Positions 17,492 to 26,334 of a DNA stretch of 64,000 bases are shown here, piece by piece. The position numbers and the translations under genes are program-made. The stretch's first letter is position 1. Each line of letters begins with the position of its first letter. This DNA is from an uncultured Odoribacter sp. (GTDB taxonomy: Bacteria > Bacteroidota > Bacteroidia > Bacteroidales > Marinifilaceae). The stretch covers positions 62,001 to 126,000 of the forward strand of contig CAJUQA010000002.1 of assembly GCA_910588375.1 (NCBI GenBank), read 5' to 3'. A model generated the notes under the pieces. The model was given only the letters and a program-made list of their open reading frames with translations, was not told the DNA's origin and did no database searches.

Positions 17492-19570
17492 TTATTTCAG
17501 CCATTTATCCAACCAGGCCTTAAATGTGCGTTGCCAAAGTATCCCGTCTTGGCATCCGGTAACCCAATGGCATTCTTCCGGGAAATAGAGATATTGCGCC
17601 GGAATACCTCGCATGCGGGCGGCGTTGAATGCCGACATACCTTGAGAAACGTCGATACGGTAATCTTTTTGTCCGTGAATGACCAGAATAGGAGTATCCC
17701 AATTTCCTACGAATTTGTGGGGAGAATTGGCAAACGTGCGTTGGGCGATTTTATTGTTTTTATCCCAAGGAGCACCCCCCATATCCCAGTTGGCAAACCA
17801 CATTTCCTCCGTTTCACAGTACTGTGATTCCAAATCGAAAATACCGCAGTGTGCGATAAATGCCTTGAACCGTTTATTGTGGTGACCTGCTAAATAATAA
17901 ACCGAATAACCACCATAAGACGCACCTACACAACCTAAACGGTTTTCATCAATATAGGGCTCCTTCTTGGCATCATCGATTGCTGAAAGATAATCTTTGA
18001 TATTTTGTCCGGAATAATCTCCGCTGATTTGTTCCAGCCACTCCTGTCCAAAGCCGGGAAGGCCGCGTCTGTTCGGAGCTACAATAATATAACCGTTGGC
18101 TGCCATTTGCTGGAAATTCCAGCGATAACTCCAAAATTGACTGACGGTACTTTGCGGCCCCCCTTCACAATACAGAATAGCCGGATATTTTTTTTCCGGA
18201 TCAAAATGAGGAGGATATATCATCCATACTAACATCTTTTTGTTATCCGTAGTTTTTACCCACCTTTTTTCTACTTTTCCCATCGTCAGCTGGTCTAATA
18301 ACGGCTTGTTTACAAATGAAATCTCTTCATCTTTTCCGTCTTGCAGGCTGACTTTGTATATTTCCTCCGGTTTGCTCATGGACACCTTTGTGGCAATCAA
18401 AGCATTATCCGTCGGAAAAACAGCAGTATAATTATGAATGCCTTCTGTTAATTTTCGGATTTTACCGTCATTCAAAGTCAATGCATAGATTTCGTCGGTA
18501 GCGTGCCAGTCTGAGATAAACCATAATGTATTATTGTCATTACTCCAAGCCAGATGACCGACACTTTGGTCGAAATCTTTGGTATACTCTTTCTTTTCGC
18601 CTGTTTCCAGATTCATGACAAAAAGCCGGCTTTTGTCAGCTTCGTAGCCGTCTCGCTCCATACTTTCCCAGGCCATCCATTTTCCATTTGGGGAAATGAC
18701 CGGATTATTGTCATAACCCATCATGCCCTCAGTCAGGTTGCGGGTTTCGCCATTTTCCGTGTCATAAGCATACAAATCGGTATTAGTGGAAAGGGCATAC
18801 TCTATACCGTATTTCTTGCGACAAGTATAAATTAATTTTTTACCGTCCTTCGTCCATGCCAATTGTTCGGTTCCGCCCCAAGGTCGTACGGGAGACTCCC
18901 ATTTTTCACCTTCCATAATGTCTTTCCCGCCTGTGATGGTCTTTGCAGGAGAGTAATCGGCAATAAAAAGATGGCTATATGCTTCCACCCAATCATTCCA
19001 ATGACGGTAAAATTGGTCGTTGATAATCCGGGCTTTTGCTTTTGGGAGGTCAGGATGTAAATCTTCAATGGTAGGTTCAAGACGGACGTCTTTACAGAAT
19101 ACAATTTTACTCATATCGGGGGCATAGACATAGCCGTTGATACCGTCTTCTATATCGGTAACCTGTCGTTTTGAGGTACCGTCCGGATTCATTTCCCATA
19201 ACTGTCCCTGAGCGATATAGGCGATTTTTTGGCCGTCCGGAGTCCATTTCACTTCAGATTCATTTATAGCGGTATGGGTGAGCTGAGTGGATTGATTATT
19301 ACTCAGATCCATAACATAAATATCGCTATATGAACGGTCTTCTTCTTTATTGAAATAAGTTATTGTATATACTAATTTGGATAGATCGGGAGAAAGGGAA
19401 ACATTCCCGATTCTGCCGAATGACCATAATACTTCCGGAGTCATGACATCGGAAGTCAGTTTTTGCAAAGTAGTCTTGTAACTCTTTTTTGCAGCTTCCG
19501 CTTCTTGTTTATTATCACAGGCCATAAGAGATAATAATAAGATTGTAATAGGATAAATGATAAGTTTCAT
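17492..19570 (-). CDS. S9-family prolyl oligopeptidase-type peptidase, lipoprotein
   Basis: The 692-residue protein has a lipobox with Cys18 (SLMACDN), a WD40/TolB-like beta-propeller in the first 400 residues (VMDLSNNQSTQLT, KWTPDGQKIAYIAQG) and a C-terminal alpha/beta hydrolase domain. The catalytic serine lies in GASYGGY, the aspartate in HGQKDYRID and the histidine in PEECHWV. It most resembles acylaminoacyl- or dipeptidyl-peptidases and would act on peptides in the periplasm or at the outer membrane. It is transcribed alone, behind recA on the same strand with a hairpin between them. Confidence 0.93.
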   Translation of the reverse strand: MKLIIYPITILLLSLMACDNKQEAEAAKKSYKTTLQKLTSDVMTPEVLWSFGRIGNVSLSPDLSKLVYTITYFNKEEDRSYSDIYVMDLSNNQSTQLTHTAINESEVKWTPDGQKIAYIAQGQLWEMNPDGTSKRQVTDIEDGINGYVYAPDMSKIVFCKDVRLEPTIEDLHPDLPKAKARIINDQFYRHWNDWVEAYSHLFIADYSPAKTITGGKDIMEGEKWESPVRPWGGTEQLAWTKDGKKLIYTCRKKYGIEYALSTNTDLYAYDTENGETRNLTEGMMGYDNNPVISPNGKWMAWESMERDGYEADKSRLFVMNLETGEKKEYTKDFDQSVGHLAWSNDNNTLWFISDWHATDEIYALTLNDGKIRKLTEGIHNYTAVFPTDNALIATKVSMSKPEEIYKVSLQDGKDEEISFVNKPLLDQLTMGKVEKRWVKTTDNKKMLVWMIYPPHFDPEKKYPAILYCEGGPQSTVSQFWSYRWNFQQMAANGYIIVAPNRRGLPGFGQEWLEQISGDYSGQNIKDYLSAIDDAKKEPYIDENRLGCVGASYGGYSVYYLAGHHNKRFKAFIAHCGIFDLESQYCETEEMWFANWDMGGAPWDKNNKIAQRTFANSPHKFVGNWDTPILVIHGQKDYRIDVSQGMSAFNAARMRGIPAQYLYFPEECHWVTGCQDGILWQRTFKAWLDKWLK

Positions 19571-19584
19571 ATGGATAAAATAAA

Positions 19585-19620
19585 AAAATCAAAAGAAAGC
19601 GGAAAAGAATATTTTCCGCT
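19585..19620 (-). terminator. Terminator behind recA
   Basis: AGCGGAAAA (19598-19606) and TTTTCCGCT (19612-19620) form a 9-bp perfect stem with a five-base loop, followed on the minus strand by a T-rich tract. It separates recA from the S9 peptidase gene. Confidence 0.75.
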
Positions 19621-19643
19621 ATTCCTGTTTTGTATAAGCTTGA

Positions 19644-20684
19644 TTAATCTTCCGTTATTTCGCCTTCCGGTTCATGATATTCGGAACCATTCATTGCAGC
19701 AACGATTTTTTGGCGTATTTCTCCGGCCAATTCCGGATTGTCCATAATCAATTGACGGACTGTTTCGCGTCCCTGTCCCAGTTTGCTATCGCCGTATGAA
19801 AACCAGCTTCCGCTTTTTTTGATAATATTGTATTCTACGCCTAAATCCACAATTTCACCTGAGAGGGAAATTCCTTCTCCGTACATGATATCGAACTCAG
19901 CTTTACGGAAAGGGGGAGCCACTTTATTTTTTACCACTTTCACTCGGGTATGGTTACCTAAAATATCTTCTCCGTCTTTGATAGGTCCGATTTTGCGGAT
20001 GTCTAAACGAACGGAAGAATAAAATTTCAGAGCATTTCCTCCGGTAGTAGTTTCTGGATTTCCGAACATAACGCCGATTTTATCTCTCAATTGGTTGATG
20101 AAAATGCAGCAAGTGTTTGTTTTACTGATCGTTCCTGTCAGTTTGCGTAAAGCCTGAGACATCAAGCGTGCTTGCAGACCCATAACACTGTCGCCCATTT
20201 CACCCTCGATTTCAGCCTTGGGAGTCAGAGCGGCAACAGAGTCGATAACAATAATGTCAATAGCGGCAGAACGAATGAGTTGATCTGCGATTTCAAGTGC
20301 TTGCTCGCCGTTATCCGGCTGGGAGATAAACAGATTTTCAGTATCTACCCCTAACTTTTCGGCATAAGAGCGGTCGAAAGCATGTTCGGCATCAATGATT
20401 GCGGCGATACCGCCTTGTTTCTGTGCTTCGGCAATAGCGTGTATCGCCAGCGTCGTTTTACCGGAAGATTCCGGTCCGTAAATTTCGATCACCCTGCCTT
20501 TGGGATATCCGCCAACGCCTAACGCCTTGTCCAAAGCAATAGAGCCGGAGGGGATAACCGGAATATCCTCCACTTCATTATCGCCCAATTTCATAATACT
20601 TCCTTTCCCGAAGTTTTTTTCGATTTTATCGAGCGTTAATTGAAGTGCTTTTAGTTTGTCCTGGTTAATTTCTTTTGAAGCCAT
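19644..20684 (-). CDS. recA: Recombinase A
   Basis: RecA forms filaments on single-stranded DNA, drives strand exchange and triggers LexA cleavage. All landmarks are present in 346 residues: Walker A GPESSGKTT, VDSVAALTPKAEIEGEMGD, the L1/L2 region with NQLRDKIGVMFGNPETTTGG, and KVVKNKVAPPFRKAEFDI. The C-terminal tail is acidic (EPEGEITED) as usual. It begins two bases after the bcp stop codon, so the pair is an operon with bcp first. Confidence 0.98.
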   Translation of the reverse strand: MASKEINQDKLKALQLTLDKIEKNFGKGSIMKLGDNEVEDIPVIPSGSIALDKALGVGGYPKGRVIEIYGPESSGKTTLAIHAIAEAQKQGGIAAIIDAEHAFDRSYAEKLGVDTENLFISQPDNGEQALEIADQLIRSAAIDIIVIDSVAALTPKAEIEGEMGDSVMGLQARLMSQALRKLTGTISKTNTCCIFINQLRDKIGVMFGNPETTTGGNALKFYSSVRLDIRKIGPIKDGEDILGNHTRVKVVKNKVAPPFRKAEFDIMYGEGISLSGEIVDLGVEYNIIKKSGSWFSYGDSKLGQGRETVRQLIMDNPELAGEIRQKIVAAMNGSEYHEPEGEITED

Positions 20685-20686
20685 TT

Positions 20687-21142
20687 CTACTTATTAATAA
20701 TTTGGTTAACATGATTTTTTGTATCAACTTTCGTGATGATGCGTTGGATAATCCCTTCTTCATCAATAATAAAAGTGGTGCGCAGCACGCCCATATATTT
20801 TCGTCCGTACATTGATTTCTCCGCCCAAACGCCATAATCCTCCAGAATCTTTTTCTCTGTATCCGCAATCAGGTTAAAAGAAAGATTGTACTTTGCGATG
20901 AATTTCAGGTGCGAAGCCGTAGAGTCGGGACTGACACCGACGACTTCATAGCCGAGGGAAGTCAGTTCGGCATAATTGTCATTCAGATTACAGGCTTCCG
21001 CTGTACAGCCTGATGTATTATCTTTGGGATAAAAATAGAGAATCAATTTTTTCCCTTTATAATCATTTAGGGAAATCTTTTTCCCGTCCTGATTCATTCC
21101 TTCAAAATAAGGAGCCTTTTCGCCTTCTTTCAATTGTGTCAT
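20687..21142 (-). CDS. bcp: Thioredoxin-dependent thiol peroxidase (BCP/PrxQ)
   Basis: This 151-residue peroxiredoxin reduces hydrogen and organic peroxides with thioredoxin as donor. The peroxidatic cysteine lies in YPKDNTSGCTAEACNL, with the second cysteine five residues later as in atypical 2-Cys BCPs. It is the first gene of a two-gene operon with recA, which would link peroxide defence with DNA repair. Confidence 0.95.
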   Translation of the reverse strand: MTQLKEGEKAPYFEGMNQDGKKISLNDYKGKKLILYFYPKDNTSGCTAEACNLNDNYAELTSLGYEVVGVSPDSTASHLKFIAKYNLSFNLIADTEKKILEDYGVWAEKSMYGRKYMGVLRTTFIIDEEGIIQRIITKVDTKNHVNQIINK

Positions 21143-21203
21143 AATGTGTAAATTATTGCAACATACCCTCTTTTATTGGGGAAGTGAAAAATACCACTTT
21201 ATA

Positions 21204-21211
21204 CAAAAGTA
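21204..21211 (-). promoter_or_regulatory. -7 box for bcp-recA
   Basis: On the minus strand TACTTTTG fits the Bacteroidetes -7 consensus TAnnTTTG and lies about 60 bases before the bcp start. No clear -33 box is visible. Confidence 0.5.
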
Positions 21212-21278
21212 CGAATATTTTGCCTGAAACCGATGCATTTTGAGGAATATTCTTACCAACAACTGCCTAAAAATAGTG

Positions 21279-21286
21279 TATCTTTG
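21279..21286 (+). promoter_or_regulatory. -7 box for the DUF4491-thioesterase pair
   Basis: TATCTTTG is a perfect TAnnTTTG match, 65 bases before the ATG at 21352. It is divergent from the bcp promoter. Confidence 0.6.
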
Positions 21287-21351
21287 CAATAGATAAGCTG
21301 TACTTCATCCGGTTTCAAAGGAGTTTGACGTTGTTTTATAAATAGAAAAAC

Positions 21352-21684
21352 ATGGACTTTGTTGCGACTTATAACCTTACCGGTTTATTTATCGGTATTT
21401 CAACATTTTTAATCATCGGTATTTTTCATCCGGTAGTAATCAAATGTGAATACTATTTTGGAACCCGCTGTTGGTGGGTATTTCTGTTGTTGGGAATACT
21501 GGGAATTGCAGCTGCTTTGTGGGTGCGTAATGTATTGTGGTCTTCTTTGCTGGGCGTGTTCGCATTCTCTTCTCTTTGGACAATATTGGAACTGTTTGAA
21601 CAGAAAGAACGGGTAAAAAAAGGTTGGTTCCCGATGAATCCGAAACGGAAAGCGGAATACGGAGATAAAATAAAAGACAGATAA
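21352..21684 (+). CDS. DUF4491 membrane protein
   Basis: This 110-residue protein has about three transmembrane segments (near residues 8-30, 40-58 and 62-82) and a basic cytoplasmic tail (PMNPKRKAEYGDKIKDR). It matches the Bacteroidetes DUF4491 family, with the start TGLFIGISTFLIIGIFHP and WTILELFEQKERVKKGWFP as recognisable blocks. No function is known. The thioesterase gene follows two bases after its stop. Confidence 0.85.
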   Translation: MDFVATYNLTGLFIGISTFLIIGIFHPVVIKCEYYFGTRCWWVFLLLGILGIAAALWVRNVLWSSLLGVFAFSSLWTILELFEQKERVKKGWFPMNPKRKAEYGDKIKDR

Positions 21685-21686
21685 AT

Positions 21687-22106
21687 ATGGAGGACATTAT
21701 AGAAAAACTGAAAAGACAGTGTGAAAATACTTTAGTGGAAAGGCTGGGGATGGAGTTTACGGGCTATGGCGAAGATTGGATGACCATGAGAATGCCCGTC
21801 GATCATCGAACCTGTCGTCCGGACGGAGCTTTGCATGGCGGAGCCAACATGGCATTGGCAGAAACCGTGAGCGGAGCGTTGAGTTCGGTATCCGTGCCTC
21901 CGGAAATGCAATTTAAAGTATACGGCATTGAAATTAACGGAAATCATATCAGGAGAGCAGAGGGTGACCATGTTACCGCTCGTGCGGAATTTATTCACAA
22001 AGGCAGGCGTACCCATGTCGTGGAAGTACGTATTTACGATGCATTGGGTACTCTCATTACGGTGAGCCGAGTGACAAATATAGTAATAGAAAATAAAGAA
22101 GGATAA
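21687..22106 (+). CDS. PaaI-type hotdog thioesterase
   Basis: The 139-residue protein has a single hotdog domain of the PaaI/YdiI group. DGALHGGANMALAETVSGALSS carries the HGG motif and the acidic residue used in acyl-CoA hydrolysis. The substrate is unknown; relatives act on DHNA-CoA or aromatic acyl-CoAs, and menA at 32.7 kb makes a menaquinone role possible but unproven. It is cotranscribed with the DUF4491 gene. Confidence 0.9.
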   Translation: MEDIIEKLKRQCENTLVERLGMEFTGYGEDWMTMRMPVDHRTCRPDGALHGGANMALAETVSGALSSVSVPPEMQFKVYGIEINGNHIRRAEGDHVTARAEFIHKGRRTHVVEVRIYDALGTLITVSRVTNIVIENKEG

Positions 22107-22128
22107 CGGAATGCCGCTATCCTTCTTT
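22095..22128. terminator. Bidirectional terminator between thioesterase and M3 peptidase
   Basis: AAAGAAGGATA (22095-22105) and TATCCTTCTTT (22118-22128) form an 11-bp perfect stem that includes the thioesterase stop codon. It lies eight bases from the converging peptidase stop and can serve both genes. Confidence 0.7.
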
Positions 22129-22136
22129 CGTAAGAT

Positions 22137-24233
22137 TTATTTTAATCCGCGCCGTTTCAGCAGGGGAACAATAGAAGGTTCCTTCCCGCGAAAATCCGAA
22201 TAAAGCTTCATCGCTTCTTCACTGCCGCCTTTGGCTAAAAGACGTTGGAACGCCTTGGCTTTTTCTGGATTGAAAATATCGCCCGTTTCCTTGAAAGCTT
22301 CAAACGCATCTGCATCTAAAACCTCTGCCCAGGTATAGGCATAATAACCGGCGGAATACCCTCCGTCAAAAATATGAGAGAAATACGTGCTGCGGTAGCG
22401 GACGGTAATTTCGGGAATCAAACCTAAATTATCCAGTGTCTCCTTTTCAAACTTCTCTACATCCAAGGGTGTTGTGGTACGGATAGTATGGTAGGCCATA
22501 TCCAATAAAGCTGCAGCCATAAATTCTGTCGTAGCGAACCCTTGATTAAAATGACTGCTTTTCTGGAGCTTGTCAATAAGATGCTGGGGAATTACTTCTC
22601 CTGTTTTGTAATGACGGGCATATTCTTTCAGTACTTCCGGATCTGCCGCCCAGTTTTCCATCACTTGGGAAGGCAATTCAACAAAATCGTGAACCACATT
22701 GGTACCTGCCACGCTGGGATAAATACATTGTGAAAGCAGACCGTGGAGGGCGTGTCCGAATTCGTGGAACAACGTCTGGACCTCTTCAAAAGTCAGTAAA
22801 GCTGGCGTGTCCCCAGTCGGTTTGGTAAAATTGCAAACATTGGTAATGACAGGTGTTCTATTCATCAATTTTGATTCCGCTCTGAAAGCGTCCATCCAGG
22901 CACCTTGGCTTTTCGATGGGCGCGGGAAATAATCCGCATAATAAATACCGATATGTCCGCCGTCAGCAGCCTTGACCTCAAAAGCCAAAGCATCAGGGTG
23001 AGGAAGGGGTAAATCCGTTCGTTGTGTGAATGTGATACCATATAATTTATTGGCCGTATAGAAAGCACCTTCACGAACTTTCTCCAAAGGAAAATATTGG
23101 CGGAGCTCATTTTCATCCAATCCATAGTCCGCTTGTTTCACCTTCTCTGCATAATAACGCCAGTCCCACGGTTGCAACTTAAATTTACCACCCATTTGAG
23201 TAATCATTTTTTGAAGAGCATTGGCTTCTTTCTTTGCTACAGGAAGTGCGGCTTCCCAAATTTGATTACACAACTTGTAAACACTTTCCGGATTCTTGGC
23301 CATATTTTCATCCAGCACATAACTGGCATAATCCGGAAATCCGAGCAGACGGGCCTTTTCAACCCGAAGGGCAATCATTTTACTGATAACGGATTTATTA
23401 TCATACTCATTATTCCGGTTGCCCCTGTTAATATAGGCTTTGTAAATTTGTTCCCGTAACTTCCGGTTGTCCGCATATTGCAGGAAAGGCATAATACTTG
23501 GATTGTGAAGGGTAAACATCCATTTCCCTTCCATTCCGGCTTCTTTGGCAGTTTCCGCTGCGCTGGAAATCACGCCTGCAGGCAGTCCCGATAAATCTTT
23601 TTTATTTTCAATCACCAATTGATAATTATTGGTTTCTTTGAGAAGATTATTTCCGAACTTCAAAGCCAGCATGGAAAGTTCACCATTAATCTTTTTCAGT
23701 TTTTCCTGGTCTGTCTCCAATAAATTGGCTCCGCCTCTGACAAATCCTTTATAATACTTGTCCAATACTAATTGCTGCTCCGTGGTCAGATTCTCCCGGC
23801 TGCGGTTTTCATATACCGTCTTTATTTTTTCAAACAACTTTTTATTAAGATTCATATTATCCTGATGGGCGGCTAATAAAGGAGTCGCTTCTTCGGCGAT
23901 GAGTTGCATGGAATCATTGGTATTGGCTTCCTTCAGATTGAAAAAAACAGCGGATACCCTATTCAGCAATTCTCCTGATTTCTCCAAAGCTTCCACCGTA
24001 TTGGCGAATGTCGGAGCCTCGGTATTGCTGGTGATGGTTTCAATTTCAGCTTCTTGTTGCCGGATTCCTTCCTTGAATGCCGGAAGATAATGGTGATTCC
24101 GGATTAGCTGGAAAGGCGGAACTTCATGAGGTGTGTTGAAATCCTGAAAAAAAGGATTGTCCTGATTTACGTAGGAATTGCAGGACTGGAAAATCATACC
24201 GGCCATACAGATTAAATAAATAAGTTTTTTCAT
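22137..24233 (-). CDS. M3-family zinc metallopeptidase (peptidyl-dipeptidase Dcp-like), lipoprotein
   Basis: The 698-residue protein has a lipobox with Cys18 (MIFQSCNSY) and the long helical body of M3 peptidases. The zinc site is TLFHEFGHALHGLLS, followed by VVHDFVELPSQVMENWA. Dcp-type enzymes release dipeptides from oligopeptide C-termini. The enzyme is anchored in the envelope here, which fits periplasmic peptide breakdown. I moved the start to the ATG at 24233, where the lipoprotein signal begins. Confidence 0.93.
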   Translation of the reverse strand: MKKLIYLICMAGMIFQSCNSYVNQDNPFFQDFNTPHEVPPFQLIRNHHYLPAFKEGIRQQEAEIETITSNTEAPTFANTVEALEKSGELLNRVSAVFFNLKEANTNDSMQLIAEEATPLLAAHQDNMNLNKKLFEKIKTVYENRSRENLTTEQQLVLDKYYKGFVRGGANLLETDQEKLKKINGELSMLALKFGNNLLKETNNYQLVIENKKDLSGLPAGVISSAAETAKEAGMEGKWMFTLHNPSIMPFLQYADNRKLREQIYKAYINRGNRNNEYDNKSVISKMIALRVEKARLLGFPDYASYVLDENMAKNPESVYKLCNQIWEAALPVAKKEANALQKMITQMGGKFKLQPWDWRYYAEKVKQADYGLDENELRQYFPLEKVREGAFYTANKLYGITFTQRTDLPLPHPDALAFEVKAADGGHIGIYYADYFPRPSKSQGAWMDAFRAESKLMNRTPVITNVCNFTKPTGDTPALLTFEEVQTLFHEFGHALHGLLSQCIYPSVAGTNVVHDFVELPSQVMENWAADPEVLKEYARHYKTGEVIPQHLIDKLQKSSHFNQGFATTEFMAAALLDMAYHTIRTTTPLDVEKFEKETLDNLGLIPEITVRYRSTYFSHIFDGGYSAGYYAYTWAEVLDADAFEAFKETGDIFNPEKAKAFQRLLAKGGSEEAMKLYSDFRGKEPSIVPLLKRRGLK

Positions 24234-24333
24234 ATCGGATAAATTAAAATACCTCCGCACCATTTTCCCGTTTTTCTGTAAATCGGAGTAGGAGAGGCAT
24301 ATCGTGTCACATCAAAAAAATGCTTTGTTTGGA

Positions 24334-24341
24334 CAAATATA
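24334..24341 (-). promoter_or_regulatory. -7 box for the M3 peptidase gene
   Basis: On the minus strand TATATTTG matches the TAnnTTTG consensus about 100 bases before the ATG at 24233. Confidence 0.5.
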
Positions 24342-24394
24342 TCGGAAAAAAATGAAAGCCGGAAGTATATTTTTTCAATTTTTTTTCTGTAATA

Positions 24395-24426
24395 TTTGAT
24401 TATGTGAATAAAAAGCACTTATTTTG
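24395..24426 (+). promoter_or_regulatory. Promoter of rpmB-rpmG
   Basis: TTTG at 24395-24398, a 20-base spacer and TTATTTTG at 24419-24426 (seven of eight matches to TAnnTTTG) form a Bacteroidetes-type promoter, 39 bases before rpmB. Confidence 0.55.
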
Positions 24427-24464
24427 CATCCTGTTTGGAAAGCGTTTATAAAAAATACTGAGAG

Positions 24465-24707
24465 ATGTCAAGAGTTTGTCAAATAACCGGAAAAAAGGCA
24501 ATGGGTGGAAATAACGTATCTCACTCAAAAAGAAGAGTGAAGAGAACGTTTGCTATCAACCTGTTTAAGAGAAATTTTTATTGGCCTGAAGAAGACAGAT
24601 GGATTCGTTTGAACGTATCGGCTGCCGGTCTTCGTCTGATTAATAAAAAAGGCTTGAGTGCATGCTTGAAAAATGCAATGGCTGAAGGATTGATTAAAAA
24701 TGTTTAA
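24465..24707 (+). CDS. rpmB: 50S ribosomal protein L28
   Basis: The 80-residue protein starts MSRVCQITGKKAMGGNNVSH and has the basic SKRRVKRTFAINL stretch of bacterial L28. It is followed by rpmG and the DUF4295 gene in the order that is constant in Bacteroidetes. Confidence 0.97.
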   Translation: MSRVCQITGKKAMGGNNVSHSKRRVKRTFAINLFKRNFYWPEEDRWIRLNVSAAGLRLINKKGLSACLKNAMAEGLIKNV

Positions 24708-24718
24708 AATCACTGAAG

Positions 24719-24907
24719 ATGGCAAAGAAAAGCAAAGGAAACAGAGTACAGGTGATTCTTGAGTGTACAGAACATAAAGAATCCGGAATGCCGGGAACTT
24801 CAAGGTATATTACTACCAAGAACAGAAAAAATACTCCCGAAAGATTGGAATTGCGCAAATACAATCCGATTTTGAAGAAAGTTACTTTACACAGAGAAAT
24901 TAAATAA
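24719..24907 (+). CDS. rpmG: 50S ribosomal protein L33
   Basis: This 62-residue protein has the L33 core (RVQVILECTEHKESGMPG, then KNRKNTPERLELRKYNP). It lacks the zinc-binding CxxC pairs, so it is the cysteine-poor type. It lies 11 bases behind rpmB. Confidence 0.96.
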   Translation: MAKKSKGNRVQVILECTEHKESGMPGTSRYITTKNRKNTPERLELRKYNPILKKVTLHREIK

Positions 24908-24915
24908 TTCAGACT

Positions 24916-25068
24916 ATGGCAAAGAAGGTTGTTGCAACATTGAAGACCGGTGACGGTCGTGGGTTCGCCAAAGTAATCAAAATGGTAAAGTCATCCAAAA
25001 GCGGTGCTTATACGTTTAAAGAACAAATGGTTACCACAGACGAGGTTAAAGCATTTTTGAAGAAATAA
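24916..25068 (+). CDS. DUF4295 small basic protein
   Basis: This 50-residue protein starts MAKKVVATLKTGDGRG and ends DEVKAFLKK. It is very basic and follows rpmB and rpmG in almost all Bacteroidetes, which suggests a ribosome-linked role, though none is shown. It begins eight bases after the rpmG stop. Confidence 0.9.
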   Translation: MAKKVVATLKTGDGRGFAKVIKMVKSSKSGAYTFKEQMVTTDEVKAFLKK

Positions 25069-25086
25069 TCTATTGACCTTTATAAT

Positions 25087-25116
25087 AAAAGCCCCTTTAC
25101 AAGGGGCTTTTTTTAT
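25087..25116. terminator. Bidirectional terminator behind the ribosomal protein operon
   Basis: AAAAGCCCCTT (25087-25097) and AAGGGGCTTTT (25101-25111) form an 11-bp stem with a short loop and a T run. It touches the stop codon of the converging lipoprotein gene. Confidence 0.85.
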
Positions 25117-25745
25117 TACACATAATTCTTGATCATACACAGTCCGCACAAAGGACATTGGCTGCAATCGGGAATCCGTTTGTCCGGAGTGTCGGGCAGA
25201 ATCAGCTCAGCGGTAACCTCGACCTCTTCCGTTTTGATAGCCTCTAAAACAACAACGGATATATAATCTTTACCTTTCCGTTGCATTGCATGCTTAAAAT
25301 AACTATGATAATGGTTGATAATTTCTGTTGCCTTTCCCTGACGGTGTTTGGCGGCTACCCACGCCGTATCGCTGCATGGGGAAAAATCAATATGGCATAG
25401 TAGACTACCTGCTTGGTAAAGAGAATCAATACGGGCGCGTGAGAGACGTTCTTCGTAAACTTTTCCCACTATGCGGACTCGTTTTCCGTTCCAATACCTT
25501 TCAAACTTTTCCTTTCCTGCCGGAGGAATAATTTTGATAATCTGTCGGTTATTGGTCAGTTTCATCTTTGATCCATCCACCGGACATACATGGATGATTT
25601 TACCCTCAACAGCCACCTCCTGTCCGACATACTTATCTATTTGCATTGCTAACGTGTCGGCAGGAACAACTTTGCTTATAGTGAGCGTTTTCGGTTGGCA
25701 GGCAAAGAGCAATATACTGCTTAAGAAAATAAAGAGCTTTTTCAT
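25116..25745 (-). CDS. OB-fold lipoprotein with a C-terminal cysteine cluster
   Basis: The 209-residue protein has a lipobox with Cys16 (LLFACQPK). Residues 35-100 look like an OB-fold of the periplasmic tRNA_anti-like kind (YVGQEVAVEGKIIHVCPVDG, VRIVGKVYEE). The C-terminus carries CSQCPLCGLC, four cysteines that could bind a metal or cluster. I do not recognise a characterised relative. It is a single gene with its own terminator. Confidence 0.75.
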   Translation of the reverse strand: MKKLFIFLSSILLFACQPKTLTISKVVPADTLAMQIDKYVGQEVAVEGKIIHVCPVDGSKMKLTNNRQIIKIIPPAGKEKFERYWNGKRVRIVGKVYEERLSRARIDSLYQAGSLLCHIDFSPCSDTAWVAAKHRQGKATEIINHYHSYFKHAMQRKGKDYISVVVLEAIKTEEVEVTAELILPDTPDKRIPDCSQCPLCGLCMIKNYV

Positions 25746-26217
25746 ACGATAATATATTTAAATTATTTAGGCCAAAATTAAAAATGAGGCGTATAACAGT
25801 CAATATTCCAATTTCTTTGAAAGAATTTTTATTTTATATGATATTGATTTATAATGTTTTATTGAAAAAGTGAAAGATTTTTGAAAAAATAATCGGGAAT
25901 ATTGTAACCCCTGTTTCGTTTTTCCCGTTAAAGAAGGTGTAAATGATGATTGAAATTTATGATTTTATTTAGCTGTTATTTAGATTAAATTATTTAGCAC
26001 ACACCACGGGGAGGGGATAGCTTTTAAAACAAGCTGATTTTCGGAAAGTTCTTTAAATAACTGGAATGCGGACTTCGGGACACTATTACACCACGCACAT
26101 ACACACCACACAGACGCACGCACATACATACAATATCTTTTCATCGTCCCACGTTATTCTGATTTAAAAAACTCACGGGAATGCCTCCCATTTTTTTTGA
26201 AAGCCATTTTACAACAT

Positions 26218-26246
26218 AAAGTCGCAGGAAACTGCGGCTTTTTGTT
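26218..26246 (+). terminator. Hairpin with GAAA loop and T run in front of uvrA
   Basis: AGTCGCAG and CTGCGGCT (one G-T pair) enclose a GAAA tetraloop and are followed by TTTTTG. It has the form of an intrinsic terminator for transcription coming from the gene-free region. Confidence 0.6.
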
Positions 26247-26302
26247 TTGATAATTTAACTCCCGACAACTGAGTTCGCATTTCACAATTCCGCTTTTTAT
26301 TG

Positions 26303-26310
26303 TAACTTTG
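26303..26310 (+). promoter_or_regulatory. -7 box of uvrA
   Basis: TAACTTTG matches TAnnTTTG, 24 bases before the ATG at 26335. The -33 element is unclear. Confidence 0.55.
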
Positions 26311-26334
26311 ACAACTGTTTTTAAGGTTTGAAAC

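Larger units (their letters stand above)
25746..26334. other. 589-base gene-free region in front of uvrA
   Basis: The left part is A/T-rich. A CA-rich tract lies at 26088-26133. GGGA/TCCC before a run of T residues near 26177-26199 and a better hairpin at 26218-26246 resemble terminators, although no gene on the plus strand precedes them. I see no convincing reading frame. A small RNA is possible and is listed among the findings. Confidence 0.4.
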
